Notes: a model not told the origin generated them from the letters alone. Positions 34,476-43,655 are shown, counted from the stretch's first letter. The stretch: 64,000 nucleotides of DNA from Mycobacteriales bacterium (GCA_040902655.1 JBBDWV010000028.1:1627-65626), one strand, 5' to 3'. Numbers and translations are program-made.

Positions 34476-35792
34476 TCATCTGGTAGCGCGCAGTCGCGCG
34501 TTCGCTGCGCCCATGACGCCCCGTGCCAACGCCGCGGGGTCAGCGTCGTCGGCCACCGGAAGGTTCAGCACCGTCAGCCACGGCCCCGTCCGCATGACGG
34601 CCAGGTAGCTCGCGCGCCCGCCGCACGACTCGCAGGCGTAGGTGGTGCGCACCAGCACCAGGTCCGGCGACTGTTCCACCACCTCGTGCGTCGCAACGCT
34701 GAGCACGACGCGCGGCTCCGCCGGCCAGTCCAGGATCTCCTCTTCTGGGCAGGCACGAATGGCCTCGACATGCGCCGCGAGCTGCCTTGCTGCTTCGGCG
34801 TCATCCGGGTGGCGGACCGTGGACTGCTGCACGAGCGCACCATCCGCGTCGCGCACCAGCCGGGCCCATCCGCCCACGTCCGGGTAGCCCTGCGGCAGCC
34901 CGGTCGTCGCGGCGCGCATGCACTCGGTGAGGCCGCCCTCCGGGTCGGTGAGCTCGTCGACGCTCCACGCACCGAGGCCGGCGGCCGCCAGGTCCTGTGC
35001 CCGGAGCAGGCCAGCCGCACCGACTGCGGTCGGGTCGTCCGCCGCCGCCGGCTCGGGCGCGGCAAAGGGGCCGCCCGCCACCTCGGCCGCGGCAGCGTCG
35101 GCGAGCGGAGGGATGCCGTCCAGCTCGAAGGAGCGGATCGCGACTCCGCTCAGCACCGCGCCGATGCGCTCGATCGCGAAGACGACCGTGTCGTCTCCCT
35201 GACGGGACGTGCCGTACCTGCGCGACGGTCCCGAGCCGGGCACACCCGGCTGCAGCTGATAGGCCGGCATCGACTCGCCACATGACTCGATCGAGGAGAT
35301 GACCCGGCGAAAGGCGTCCTGGGCCTCCGCCCCGTTGCTGTAGGCCTTCAACGAGTGGGCGAAGGTCTCCGGCGGAGGGCCGTCCAGGAACCGCAGCGCC
35401 GTCTCGGCAGGAGATCCGAACACTGCCGGACCGTCAAAGCAGCCGGCCGGCAGCGGATCGAACGGCAGGTCGTAGGTCGCGCGCAGCCGCCAGTTGCCGC
35501 CGCGGATCTGTGCGACGTCCTCGGGGTCGAGCAGCGAGGCGGACAACCCCTCCTTCTCGCCAGGTCCAGGATCCCCGACCGGCGGCACGACGCGATCCGC
35601 GCCTCCGGTGAGGGCCGCCCCGGCCGTGACGGCAAGCGCCAGCACCAGAGCACCGGTGAGGGCGAGCACAGCGCGGCTGCGCCTGGCCCGCTGCGCACCG
35701 CGGGCGCGGGCGGCCGCGGCGCCCGGCAGTGGCCCGCTGGGCATCCGGTCGAGGGCCGCCAACCGGTCGGCGAGCTCGTCGTACTCAGGCAT
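34476..35792 (-). CDS. Membrane-anchored partner of an ECF sigma factor
   Basis: A 438-residue protein with a short basic cytoplasmic N-terminus, one membrane helix (about 41-61, VLALTGALVLALAVTAGAAL) and a large outer domain of two related halves. A CESC pair sits near the end (TTYACESCGG). No family is recognised. It is cotranscribed with the sigma factor gene: its ATG lies within the sigma stop (ATGCCTGA, 8-bp overlap). This placement suggests an anti-sigma-like regulator or sensor, but the N-terminus lacks a zinc-binding anti-sigma motif, so the role is inferred. Confidence 0.7.
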   Translation of the reverse strand: MPEYDELADRLAALDRMPSGPLPGAAAARARGAQRARRSRAVLALTGALVLALAVTAGAALTGGADRVVPPVGDPGPGEKEGLSASLLDPEDVAQIRGGNWRLRATYDLPFDPLPAGCFDGPAVFGSPAETALRFLDGPPPETFAHSLKAYSNGAEAQDAFRRVISSIESCGESMPAYQLQPGVPGSGPSRRYGTSRQGDDTVVFAIERIGAVLSGVAIRSFELDGIPPLADAAAAEVAGGPFAAPEPAAADDPTAVGAAGLLRAQDLAAAGLGAWSVDELTDPEGGLTECMRAATTGLPQGYPDVGGWARLVRDADGALVQQSTVRHPDDAEAARQLAAHVEAIRACPEEEILDWPAEPRVVLSVATHEVVEQSPDLVLVRTTYACESCGGRASYLAVMRTGPWLTVLNLPVADDADPAALARGVMGAANARLRATR

Positions 35793-36279
35793 CGCTGTGC
35801 TCCTCGTCGCGCAGCAGAGAGGCGAGCGTGGCGCGCCCGCGGGACAGCCGGGCCTTCACGGTGCCGTCCGGTACGTCGCACTCGACGGCGACCTCGGCGA
35901 CCGACAGACCCATCACGTGGTGGAGCACGATCGCTCGCCGCTGCGGCTCCGGGATCTGGCGCAAGGCAGCCACGAGCGCGACGTGGTCCGGCTGCAGCGG
36001 CGGCACCTCCGGAGGCGGCCCGTGTCGGCGCAGCTTGCCCAGTCCCACCTTCGCCCGCCGAACCCGGGACACGGCCAGCCGCCAGGCGACCTGCCGCACC
36101 CATGCCTCGGGAGAGTCGTACGTCCGGATCGTGCCCCAGCGCTGCCAGGCCCGGGCGTAGGCCTCCTGTACGACGTCCTGCGCCTCGGCGACATCGCCGG
36201 TCATCGCGTGCAGCGCCCGCGTCACCCGCTCGGACGACGACGCGTAGAACATGTCGAAGTCGGTGTCGGCGCCGCTCAC
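35785..36279 (-). CDS. ECF RNA polymerase sigma factor (SigE/SigM-like)
   Basis: A sigma-70 family factor of about 164 residues. Region 2 is seen as GDVAEAQDVVQEAYARAWQR with DSPEAWVRQVAWRLAVSRVR, and region 4 as IPEPQRRAIVLHHVMGLSVA with a helix-turn-helix (VAVECDVPDGTVKARLSRGR). It would direct RNA polymerase to stress promoters. The start is uncertain: GGAGG upstream best fits GTG 36279, while GTG 36288 and ATG 36324 are in frame. It is divergent from the CysRS-like gene and coupled to the membrane partner downstream. Confidence 0.85.
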   Translation of the reverse strand: MSGADTDFDMFYASSSERVTRALHAMTGDVAEAQDVVQEAYARAWQRWGTIRTYDSPEAWVRQVAWRLAVSRVRRAKVGLGKLRRHGPPPEVPPLQPDHVALVAALRQIPEPQRRAIVLHHVMGLSVAEVAVECDVPDGTVKARLSRGRATLASLLRDEEHSDA

Positions 36280-36389
36280 GCTCTGCACATCCTCCACACG
36301 CACGGCACACGGCAACGGTTGCATGGACGGGCCTTCGACGTGGAGTGGCAGGCTGAGCGCAACCCGTCCGCGAACCCCCTGGAGCGACC

Positions 36390-37511
36390 GTGCACTCCGC
36401 GTCCGTCCCCGTACCGCCCCGCCTGCGCCTCGGCGGCCGATCGCTGTCGGTGGTCGGCCGCGCCCGGATCTACGTCTGCGGCGTGACGCCCTACGACGTG
36501 ACGCATCTTGGCCACGCCGCCACCTTCGTGTGGGTGGACGCCGCCGACCGGCTGCTGCGGCGGCTGGGTGTGCAGGTCGAGGTCTGCCGCAACGTCACCG
36601 ACGTCGACGACGTGCTCTTCCAGGCCGCCTCGCGGGCCGGCGCGCAGTACGACCGGTTCGCGGCTGTGCAGCAGTGGCACTTCGAGCGCGACATGGACGC
36701 CCTCGGCGTCCGGCGGCCGGCGTACGAGCCACGCGCCCACAGCTACGTCACCCAGGTCGTCGAGCTGGCCGCCGCCCTGATCGACAACGGTGCGGCCTAC
36801 GTCTCCGCCGGCAGCGTCTACTTCCGCGGCGCCGCGGTCCCGGGCGGGCACGGCCTGCTCCGGGACGAGGCGGAGAAGTTGCTGGCGGCGGGCGGCGGGC
36901 GCAACGACGACCCGGCGAAGGCCGACGTGCTGGACCAGGCGGTCTGGCAGGCCAGCGCTGCGGGCGAGCCGGCCTGGCCGTCCCCCTGGGGCCCGGGCCG
37001 CCCGGGCTGGCACGCCGAATGCACCGCGATGGCGCTGTCGACCTACGGCTCGTCGCTGGACCTGCACGCCGGCGGCGCCGATCTGCGCTTCCCGCACCAC
37101 GCGTACGAAGCGGCGCAGGCCGAGGCGGCCACCGGAGTGACGCCGTTCGCCCGCTCCTGGCTGCACGTCGGGACGGTGCGGCTCGAAGGCGAGAAGATGG
37201 CCAAATCGGTCGGCAACCTCGTCTTCGCCGCCGACCTGGTCGAGCGGACCAGTGGGCCGGCCGTCCGGACCCTCCTGCTCGACCGGAACTACGCCACCCC
37301 GTGGGACTACACCGACGCCGCGCTCGAGCAGGCGGGTGTCCGCCTCGACGCGCTGCGGTCCGCGGCCGGCAAGCCACACGGCATCGAGACCGGGCCGCAG
37401 GCCGTTCTCGACGCGCTGGTCGACGACCTCGACGTCCCGCGCGCGCTCGACATCGCGATTGAGGACGGCGGCCAGGCCGCACGCGACCTGATCGGCCTGC
37501 TGGCGCTCTGA
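36390..37511 (+). CDS. Cysteinyl-tRNA synthetase/MshC-like ligase without anticodon domain
   Basis: A 373-residue class I aminoacyl-tRNA synthetase-type enzyme that should activate cysteine with ATP. Zinc ligands matching CysRS are all present by count: Cys30 (YVCGVTPYD), Cys211 (WHAEC), His236 and Glu240 (FPHHAYEAA). HIGH is HLGH (39-42) and KMSKS is KMAKS (269-273). The C-terminal DALR/anticodon region of true CysRS is missing, as in MshC, which ligates cysteine to glucosamine-inositol in mycothiol synthesis. It could be MshC, a diverged paralogue, or a carrier-protein ligase. GGAG precedes the GTG start. No other mycothiol gene is near. Confidence 0.75.
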   Translation: MHSASVPVPPRLRLGGRSLSVVGRARIYVCGVTPYDVTHLGHAATFVWVDAADRLLRRLGVQVEVCRNVTDVDDVLFQAASRAGAQYDRFAAVQQWHFERDMDALGVRRPAYEPRAHSYVTQVVELAAALIDNGAAYVSAGSVYFRGAAVPGGHGLLRDEAEKLLAAGGGRNDDPAKADVLDQAVWQASAAGEPAWPSPWGPGRPGWHAECTAMALSTYGSSLDLHAGGADLRFPHHAYEAAQAEAATGVTPFARSWLHVGTVRLEGEKMAKSVGNLVFAADLVERTSGPAVRTLLLDRNYATPWDYTDAALEQAGVRLDALRSAAGKPHGIETGPQAVLDALVDDLDVPRALDIAIEDGGQAARDLIGLLAL

Positions 37512-37541
37512 CCGCGCACCTGTCCGGCCGCGGCCCGGGCA

Positions 37542-39395
37542 TCAGATCGTCGTGCTCCCCGAGGCGCATCGGGTGCTGCCCGTCTCGCAGATCGTGTACG
37601 TGACGGTGCCCGTACCGCTCCAGTTCTCGGTCAGGCTGCCGTCGTTGGCGGTGGCGAAGGTGCTGCCGCTGCGGGTCACGTCGACCTCCGCGCCGGCGAA
37701 TCCCTTCCACGTCACGGTCACCGGTGTGACGCCGCGCTTCTTCTGCCCGGCGGTGACCGTCACCTCCGGCACGCTCTCGCTGACCGTGACGTCCTGCGTG
37801 CGGCTGTCGGAGCCCAGCGCATTGGCCACCGCCAGCGTCACCTCGTAGGTCCCGGCCGCAGCGAAGGTGTGCGTGTACGTCGGGGTGGTCGCGACCTGCT
37901 GCCCCTCGATCGACCAGGTCCAGGAGGTGGGGGTCCCGGTGCTGGTGTCGGTGAAGGTGCAGGACAGGCCGCTGCAACTGCTCGTGAAGTCGGCGCCGGG
38001 CGAGGCGGGCGCCGGTGGCACCAGCAGTGCGCCGGCGTCCAGCCGCCCTCCCGTCACGGTCCGGCCGGCCAGCGAGGCGGTGGCGGCGGTGGAGGACAGC
38101 AGCGCCTGCCGGACGTCCGCGGCGCTGCTGCCCGGGTTCGCCGCCGTGTACAACGCCACCGCCCCGGTGACGTGCGGGGTCGCCATCGACGTCCCGTTGT
38201 AGGAGGAGTAGCCGTTGTACGCGGTGGTGGACCAGATCCCGACCCCCGGCGCACCCAGGTCGACGGTCTGCGCTCCGTACTGGCTGAACGACGCCAGTTC
38301 ACCGGTGCTGTCGATCGCGGCGACCGCGACGACCGCGTCGTAGCCGGCGGCCGCCGTCGTGTCGTAGTTCGAGGGGTAGGAGGCGTCGGTGTCGTTGTCC
38401 GTGCCGCTGTTGCCGGCGGCGGCGACGAACAGGATCTCCCGCTCGGCTGCCCGCACGATGGCGTCGAGCATCGCCTGCGAGAAGCCGCCGCCTCCCCAGC
38501 TGTTGCTGGTGGCGACCAGGTTCAGCCCGTGCCGCGTCTTGAGGTCGGTGAAGTAGTCGACGGCCTGTACGGCGTCGGCCAGCGACCCGCCGCGCCGGCC
38601 GAGGAACTTGCCGCTGATCAGCTGGGCGCCCCAGCTGACGCCGACGACGCCCTCCGTGTTGCTGGCTGCCGCGATCGTCCCGGAGACGTGGGTGCCGTGG
38701 TCGTCCAGGCTGCCCCGGGTGCCGCCGTCGTAGACGGTGTTGTCGTCACCGTCGAAATCCCAGCCGTGCACGTCGTCGACGTAGCCGTTCCCGTCGTTGT
38801 CGACGCCGTCGCCAGGCGCGTCGTAGGGATTGGTCCACACCTGACCGGCCAGGTCCGGGTGGTCGTACTGGATGCCCTCGTCGATGACGCCGATCAGGAC
38901 CGTGCCCGTCGCCGGTGCTGTGCCGAGGTGCCCCGCGGCCCAGGCCTCGGCCGCCTGGCTGCCGTAGCGGTTCGAGGGTGCGCCGGCGTCGCCGTACATC
39001 CCCCACAGCCGGCCGTCGGTGAAGTAGGGGTCGCTGGAGGTCGCCTGGTGCGTGTAGAGCCAGTTCGGCTCGGCGTAGGCCACCGCCGGGTCGCTCTCGA
39101 GCTCACCGATGGCCTGCTCACGGTCCTTGCCCCTCGGCAGGCGGACCAGCTCGACAGCGGTGCGGTCGGCGCCCGCCTGCACCACCTGCTCCTGCCGCTG
39201 TGCGCCGGCGCGGCTGCGGGCCCGCTCGCGGTCCTGGGCGTTCGCCCCGGCGACGTAGCCGACCAGCAGCTCGTCCGGCACGGCGGCAGCGGCCTGGCCG
39301 GCCGGCGGTGGCGGCGCGGCGACAGCCGGCCCGGAGACCGCCAGTCCGGTCGCGGCCAGGGCGGCGATGCACAGCAGGGACAGCGGACGGCGCAC
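37542..39395 (-). CDS. Secreted subtilisin-like (S8) protease with PKD domain
   Basis: A 617-residue secreted subtilase. The signal peptide ends near AVAAPPP (residue 27), followed by an I9-type inhibitory propeptide (about 38-115, ending AVAYAEPNW). The triad is Asp172 (GVIDEGIQYDHPDL), His233 (DDHGTHVSG) and Ser403 (NGTSMATPH), with oxyanion Asn329 (AAAGNSG). A calcium-binding loop DNDGNGYVDD lies at 199-208. A PKD domain follows (about 460-545), then a short C-terminal beta domain with paired cysteines. GTG 39395 with AGGAG fits the signal peptide; the open frame upstream is Arg/Pro-rich. It is divergent from ectA. Confidence 0.9.
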   Translation of the reverse strand: MRRPLSLLCIAALAATGLAVSGPAVAAPPPPAGQAAAAVPDELLVGYVAGANAQDRERARSRAGAQRQEQVVQAGADRTAVELVRLPRGKDREQAIGELESDPAVAYAEPNWLYTHQATSSDPYFTDGRLWGMYGDAGAPSNRYGSQAAEAWAAGHLGTAPATGTVLIGVIDEGIQYDHPDLAGQVWTNPYDAPGDGVDNDGNGYVDDVHGWDFDGDDNTVYDGGTRGSLDDHGTHVSGTIAAASNTEGVVGVSWGAQLISGKFLGRRGGSLADAVQAVDYFTDLKTRHGLNLVATSNSWGGGGFSQAMLDAIVRAAEREILFVAAAGNSGTDNDTDASYPSNYDTTAAAGYDAVVAVAAIDSTGELASFSQYGAQTVDLGAPGVGIWSTTAYNGYSSYNGTSMATPHVTGAVALYTAANPGSSAADVRQALLSSTAATASLAGRTVTGGRLDAGALLVPPAPASPGADFTSSCSGLSCTFTDTSTGTPTSWTWSIEGQQVATTPTYTHTFAAAGTYEVTLAVANALGSDSRTQDVTVSESVPEVTVTAGQKKRGVTPVTVTWKGFAGAEVDVTRSGSTFATANDGSLTENWSGTGTVTYTICETGSTRCASGSTTI

Positions 39396-39559
39396 GGGAA
39401 CTCCTGACGAGGGCCGGGAGCCGCACTGTGACAGCTGACGGCGAACTTGGTGGGACTTCGCGAGAAGCGACCCGAACGGACCAGCGCCGGTCGGTCCGCG
39501 GGCGTCGCTCACGCCGCGGACGCCCCCTTCCGCTGGTCGGTCCGCTACCGTCCTCGCAC

Positions 39560-40069
39560 GTGGACGAGCACCCCGGCGACGAGCGGCCGGAGGTGGTGTT
39601 CGAGCGGCCGACGGTCGCCGACGGCGGCGCGCTGTGGCGGATCGCCCGCGACTCCCGGACGCTGGACCTGAACTCCTCCTACAGCTACCTGCTCTGGTGC
39701 CGGGACTTCGCACACACCTGCGTCCTGGCCCGCTGCGGCGGCGAGGCCTGCGGCTTCGTGATCGGCTACCGGCGGCCGGAGGCCGGCGACACGCTGTTCG
39801 TCTGGCAGGTCGCCGTGGACGCGGAACGGCGCGGCCAACGGCTGGCCCGCCGGATGCTCGACCACCTGGTCGACCGACCTGCGCCGCAGCCGGTCCGCTG
39901 GCTGGAGACCACCATCACGGCCGACAACGCCGCTTCCGTGGCGCTGTTCACCGGCTTCGCGCGGGCTCGCGGCGCGTCGCTGAGCAGGGACGTGCTGTTC
40001 TCTGCGGCGCACTTCCCGGACGGCCACCAGGCCGAGCTGCTCTTCCGGATCGGTCCGCTGGGCGAGTAG
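39560..40069 (+). CDS. ectA: L-2,4-diaminobutyrate acetyltransferase
   Basis: EctA acetylates diaminobutyrate, the second step of ectoine synthesis. The 169-residue protein is a GNAT enzyme with the EctA hallmarks LDLNSSYSYLLWCRDF near residue 40 and the acetyl-CoA loop VDAERRGQRLARRML. GTG 39560 follows a TACCGT hexamer at 39546-39551 (8-nt gap, no ribosome site), so a leaderless start is likely; the frame upstream is not EctA-like. It is the first ect gene but is separated from ectB by 330 bp, unlike the usual tight ectABC operon. Confidence 0.92.
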   Translation: MDEHPGDERPEVVFERPTVADGGALWRIARDSRTLDLNSSYSYLLWCRDFAHTCVLARCGGEACGFVIGYRRPEAGDTLFVWQVAVDAERRGQRLARRMLDHLVDRPAPQPVRWLETTITADNAASVALFTGFARARGASLSRDVLFSAAHFPDGHQAELLFRIGPLGE

Positions 40070-40399
40070 CCGGCTGCCGGTCCCGTAGCACATGGCTGAT
40101 GCGACAACGGTGTGACGGTTCTGTGCGAAAGCCGTGACACGCCCCTTCCCAGGGTGAGCTGGCTGTGTCTGTTTCGCTAGGTTGTCCCCAGTCAGTGGCG
40201 CACCCGGCTGCACTACGGGTCAGGGGCGACGCGCCACCGTTCATGTAGCGGTCGAAGATCACGACGCAGTCCGCTGCGCCGGTCTTCTCGAGGTGGAAGC
40301 GGTCGCCCCGCCACCTCGCTCAGCCTCCTCGCGAGGGGGAGCGCCGGCGCCCGGAGCCCGGCCTCCACGGGCAGGCCGCTGCTGAACCCCTGGAGGATC
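40070..40399 (+). promoter_or_regulatory. 330-bp spacer between ectA and ectB
   Basis: No open frame here looks real. A TAGGTT hexamer (40178-40183) could be a -10 box for an ectB transcript with a leader of about 210 nt, and a GGAGG ribosome site lies at 40392-40396. I see no recognisable -35 box, riboswitch or operator. The length suggests that ectBCD has its own regulation. Confidence 0.4.
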
Positions 40400-41662
40400 A
40401 TGAATATTTTCGAGTCACTCGAGTCAGACGTACGCAGCTACTGCCGCGGCTGGCCGGTCGTCTTCGACCGCGCACAGGGCAGCGAGGTCTTCGACGAGTC
40501 CGGCCGCGCGTACCTCGACTTCTTCGCCGGCGCCGGTGCCCTCAACTACGGCCACAACCCGCGTCCGCTCAAGCAGGCGCTGCTCGAGTACCTCGGGCGG
40601 GACGGCATCACCCACAGCCTGGATCAGTACACCGTGGCCAAGCGGACCTTCCTCGAGCGCTTCTCCGAGGTGGTCCTGACCCCCAGAGGCCTCGACTACA
40701 AGGTCCAGTTCCCCGGGCCGACCGGCACCAATGCGGTGGAGGCGGCGCTCAAGCTCGCCCGCAAGGTGACCGGCCGCGAGTCCGTCGTCAGCTTCACCAA
40801 CGCCTTCCACGGCATGACGCTGGGTTCCCTCGCCGTGACGGGCAACTCGATGAAGCGCGGCGGCGCAGGTATCCCGCTCGTGCACGCCACGCCGATGCCG
40901 TACGACAACTACCTCGACGGACGTACGCCGGACTTCCTGTGGTTCGAGAGCCTGCTGAGCGACAGCGGGAGCGGGCTGAACAAGCCGGCCGCCGTGATCG
41001 TCGAGACCGTGCAGGGCGAGGGCGGCATCAACGTCGCGAGCCCGGAGTGGCTGCGCGCCCTGGCCGACCTCTGCGCACGCCACGACATCCTGCTCGTGGT
41101 GGACGACGTGCAGGCGGGCTGTGGTCGCACCGGCCCGTTCTTCAGCTTCGAGTCGGCCGGCATCACGCCGGACATCGTCTGCCTGTCCAAGTCGCTCAGC
41201 GGCTACGGGCTCCCCCTGGCGCTCACGTTGTTCAGGCCGGAGCTCGACGTCTGGGAGCCGGGCGAGCACAACGGCACCTTCCGCGGGCACAACCCGGCCT
41301 TCGTCACCGGCGCCGCCGCGCTGGACTTCTGGGCCGACGGCACCCTGGAGGTCGACACGTCGGTCAAGGGGGAGCAGGTGTCGACCGGGCTGGCCACCAT
41401 CGCCTCGCGGCACGAGAGTGACATCGTGGACGTGCGCGGTCGCGGGCTGCTGTGGGGTATGGAGTTCGCCGACCGGGCCGTGGCGCCGGCGGTGTGTGCC
41501 GATGCCTTCGACAGCGGGCTGCTGGTCGAGACCTCGGGCCCGGACGGCGAGGTGGTCAAGGTGATGCCGCCGCTGACCACCACACCCGAGGAGCTGGAGC
41601 GGGGTCTGGACATCCTCGCCAGGTCGATCAAGCAGGTCTGCTCTGCGGCTCCGGCCGCCTGA
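40400..41662 (+). CDS. ectB: Diaminobutyrate-2-oxoglutarate transaminase
   Basis: EctB converts aspartate semialdehyde to L-2,4-diaminobutyrate with glutamate as amino donor. The 420-residue class III PLP aminotransferase has FPGPTGTNAVEAALKLARKV (phosphate binding), Asp235 in VVDDVQAGCGRTG, and the PLP lysine Lys264 in CLSKSLSGYG. The start ATG has a GGAGG ribosome site. It is followed by ectC after 21 bp. Aspartate semialdehyde is shared with DapA (5.3 kb). Confidence 0.95.
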   Translation: MNIFESLESDVRSYCRGWPVVFDRAQGSEVFDESGRAYLDFFAGAGALNYGHNPRPLKQALLEYLGRDGITHSLDQYTVAKRTFLERFSEVVLTPRGLDYKVQFPGPTGTNAVEAALKLARKVTGRESVVSFTNAFHGMTLGSLAVTGNSMKRGGAGIPLVHATPMPYDNYLDGRTPDFLWFESLLSDSGSGLNKPAAVIVETVQGEGGINVASPEWLRALADLCARHDILLVVDDVQAGCGRTGPFFSFESAGITPDIVCLSKSLSGYGLPLALTLFRPELDVWEPGEHNGTFRGHNPAFVTGAAALDFWADGTLEVDTSVKGEQVSTGLATIASRHESDIVDVRGRGLLWGMEFADRAVAPAVCADAFDSGLLVETSGPDGEVVKVMPPLTTTPEELERGLDILARSIKQVCSAAPAA

Positions 41663-41683
41663 CAGCGCGAAGGAAGAACCACT

Positions 41684-42112
41684 GTGATCGTACGAACCAT
41701 CGACGAGCTGGACGGGACGGACCGTGACGTCCGGCACGGCAACTGGCGCAGTCGCCGGATTCTGCTCGCCGGTGACGGCGTGGGGTTCTCGCTGCACGAG
41801 ACCGTCCTCTACGCGGGCACCGAGACGACGATGTGGTACGCCCACCACGTCGAGGCCGTCTACTGCGTGGAGGGTGAGGCAGAGCTCACCGACCACGAGA
41901 CCGGTCAGACCCACCGCATCGTGCCCGGCACGATGTACCTGCTCGACGGGCACGAGCGGCACACGGTGCGGGTGACGAAGGAGCTGCGCACCGTGTGCGT
42001 GTTCAACCCGCCCGTGACCGGACGGGAGGTCCACGACGAGCGCGGTGTCTACCCGCTGATCATCGAGGAGCCCGCCGGACCCGGACGCGACAACCTGGAG
42101 GTGACGGCATGA
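41684..42112 (+). CDS. ectC: L-ectoine synthase
   Basis: EctC closes the ring of N-gamma-acetyl-diaminobutyrate to give ectoine. The 142-residue cupin contains [20 protein letters not shown] and [13 protein letters not shown] (cupin motif 1) and [15 protein letters not shown] (motif 2), standard for EctC. GTG 41684 lies shortly after an AAGGAAG ribosome site. The stop overlaps the ectD ATG as ATGA. Confidence 0.95.
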   Translation: MIVRTIDELDGTDRDVRHGNWRSRRILLAGDGVGFSLHETVLYAGTETTMWYAHHVEAVYCVEGEAELTDHETGQTHRIVPGTMYLLDGHERHTVRVTKELRTVCVFNPPVTGREVHDERGVYPLIIEEPAGPGRDNLEVTA

Positions 42113-43011
42113 CCGCCGTGCAGGACCGCAGGATCGACCGCTATCCCACCCGGCAGGCCGCTGAGCCCAGCCTGCTGCCACGCACGGACCCGGTGGTGTG
42201 GGGTGGCGCAGGCGACGGCCCGATCGACGAGGCCGGGCTGGCCGGCTTCGACGCCGACGGCTACCTGGCCGTGGACGCGCTGCTGCGCCCGGACGAGGTC
42301 GACCGCTACCGCGCCGAGCTGGTCCGGCTCTCGGCCGACCCGGCGATGCGGGCCGACGAGCGCACGATCATCGAGCGGAACTCCCAGGAGGTCCGGTCCA
42401 TCTTCGAGGTGCATCGCAGCAGCGAGATCTTCGCCGAGCTCGTCGCGGATCCGCGGGTCGTCGGCCGGGCCCGGCAGCTGCTCGGCTCGGACGTGTATGT
42501 CCACCAGAGCCGGGTCAACGTCAAGCCGGCCTTCTCCGGCAACGGCTTCTACTGGCACTCCGACTTCGAGACCTGGCACGCCGAGGACGGCATGCCGGCG
42601 ATGCGGGCCGTGAGCATCTCGATCGCGCTGACCGAGAACCATGTCCACAACGGCGCGTTGATGATCATGCCGGGCTCGCACCGGACGTACGCCTCCTGCG
42701 TCGGCGAGACTCCTGCCGACCACTACCGGGAGTCGCTGCGCAGCCAGGAGATCGGCACGCCCGACACCGGCAGCCTGACGGCGCTCGCCGAGCCCCGCGG
42801 GATCCAGCTGTTCACGGGGTCGGCAGGTTCCGCCACCCTCTTCGACTGCAACTGCATGCACGGCTCCGGCAACAACATCACGCCGTACGCGCGGTCGAAC
42901 GTCTTCATCGTGTTCAACAGCGTCGAGAACGCCTGCCAGGAGCCCTTCGCCGCTCCGTCGCCCCGCCCGACGTTCGTCGCGAGCCGGGACTTCATGCCGG
43001 TCGGCGGCTGA
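42109..43011 (+). CDS. ectD: Ectoine 5-hydroxylase
   Basis: EctD is an Fe(II)/2-oxoglutarate dioxygenase that makes 5-hydroxyectoine, useful under heat and desiccation. The family signature [15 protein letters not shown] gives iron ligands His150 and Asp152, with distal His251 in [16 protein letters not shown]. Length is 300 residues. ATG 42109 overlaps the ectC stop, so ectBCD is one coupled unit. Presence of ectD means the host can make both ectoine and hydroxyectoine. Confidence 0.95.
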   Translation: MTAVQDRRIDRYPTRQAAEPSLLPRTDPVVWGGAGDGPIDEAGLAGFDADGYLAVDALLRPDEVDRYRAELVRLSADPAMRADERTIIERNSQEVRSIFEVHRSSEIFAELVADPRVVGRARQLLGSDVYVHQSRVNVKPAFSGNGFYWHSDFETWHAEDGMPAMRAVSISIALTENHVHNGALMIMPGSHRTYASCVGETPADHYRESLRSQEIGTPDTGSLTALAEPRGIQLFTGSAGSATLFDCNCMHGSGNNITPYARSNVFIVFNSVENACQEPFAAPSPRPTFVASRDFMPVGG

Positions 43012-43045
43012 CCGTTCGTCGGGCCGGCCCGGCAGACTCGGCGGC

Positions 43046-43594
43046 GTGCGAAGGCCACCGGTCCTGCGGACGGGACCATCAGGTGTCCTGCTGGGCGCGC
43101 TGCTGCTCGCGGGCTGTGCCGCCGAACCGGCGCCGACCCGCACCACCGCGCCTACCGGGCTGCCGGTGCCACCCGACGCGCAGGAGGCCACCGTCGTCCG
43201 GCTCGTCGACGGCGACACCGTCCAGCTGCGCGGCCGGGGTGTCGGCCCGCTGCCAGCCGGGCCGACGCGCGTACGCCTTCTGCTCATCGACACTCCGGAG
43301 GTGCACGCTGAGCAGGAGTGCTTCGGCGAGCAGGCCTCCGACCGGGCGGCGCAGCTGTTGCCGGCCGGCTCCCGCGTCCGGGTTCAGGCCGACCGTGACC
43401 CGCAGGACCGGTTCGGACGCGCGCTGCTACACCTCTGGAACACCGACGGCGTGAACGTGGGCGAGGCGCTGGTGCGTGAGGGCTTCGCCGAGGTGCTGCT
43501 CGTGCGGCCGAACGAGCGTTACCTCGGCGCCTTCGAGCAGGCCGAGCGGGAGGCCCGCGACGCCGGCCGGGGGCTCTGGTCGGCCTGCGGTTGA
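43046..43594 (+). CDS. Thermonuclease-like lipoprotein
   Basis: A 182-residue exported protein with a lipobox LLAGC (Cys about 23), so probably lipid-anchored. The body is a staphylococcal-nuclease (SNc) fold: VVRLVDGDTVQL, TRVRLLLIDTPEV (with the catalytic Arg and Asp), DRFGRALLHLW, and NVGEALVREGFAEVL. It would cut DNA or RNA outside the membrane using calcium. GTG 43046 lies 7 nt after a CAGACT hexamer (43033-43038), so it may be leaderless. Its stop TGA is the first triplet of the 64-bp palindromic element at 43592. Confidence 0.88.
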   Translation: MRRPPVLRTGPSGVLLGALLLAGCAAEPAPTRTTAPTGLPVPPDAQEATVVRLVDGDTVQLRGRGVGPLPAGPTRVRLLLIDTPEVHAEQECFGEQASDRAAQLLPAGSRVRVQADRDPQDRFGRALLHLWNTDGVNVGEALVREGFAEVLLVRPNERYLGAFEQAEREARDAGRGLWSACG

Positions 43595-43655
43595 TCAACG
43601 CCGCCCTTCCGCAGATTCTGAGCCGCGAAAATGTGCGCCAAGCCGGCGTTGATCA
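43592..43655. repeat. 64-bp palindromic element, copy 2
   Basis: It begins TGATCAACGCCG (43592-43603) and ends with the complement CGGCGTTGATCA (43644-43655), exactly the same length and ends as the copy at 34398-34461; the inner 40 bp differ. It abuts the nuclease gene and supplies its stop codon. Confidence 0.85.
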
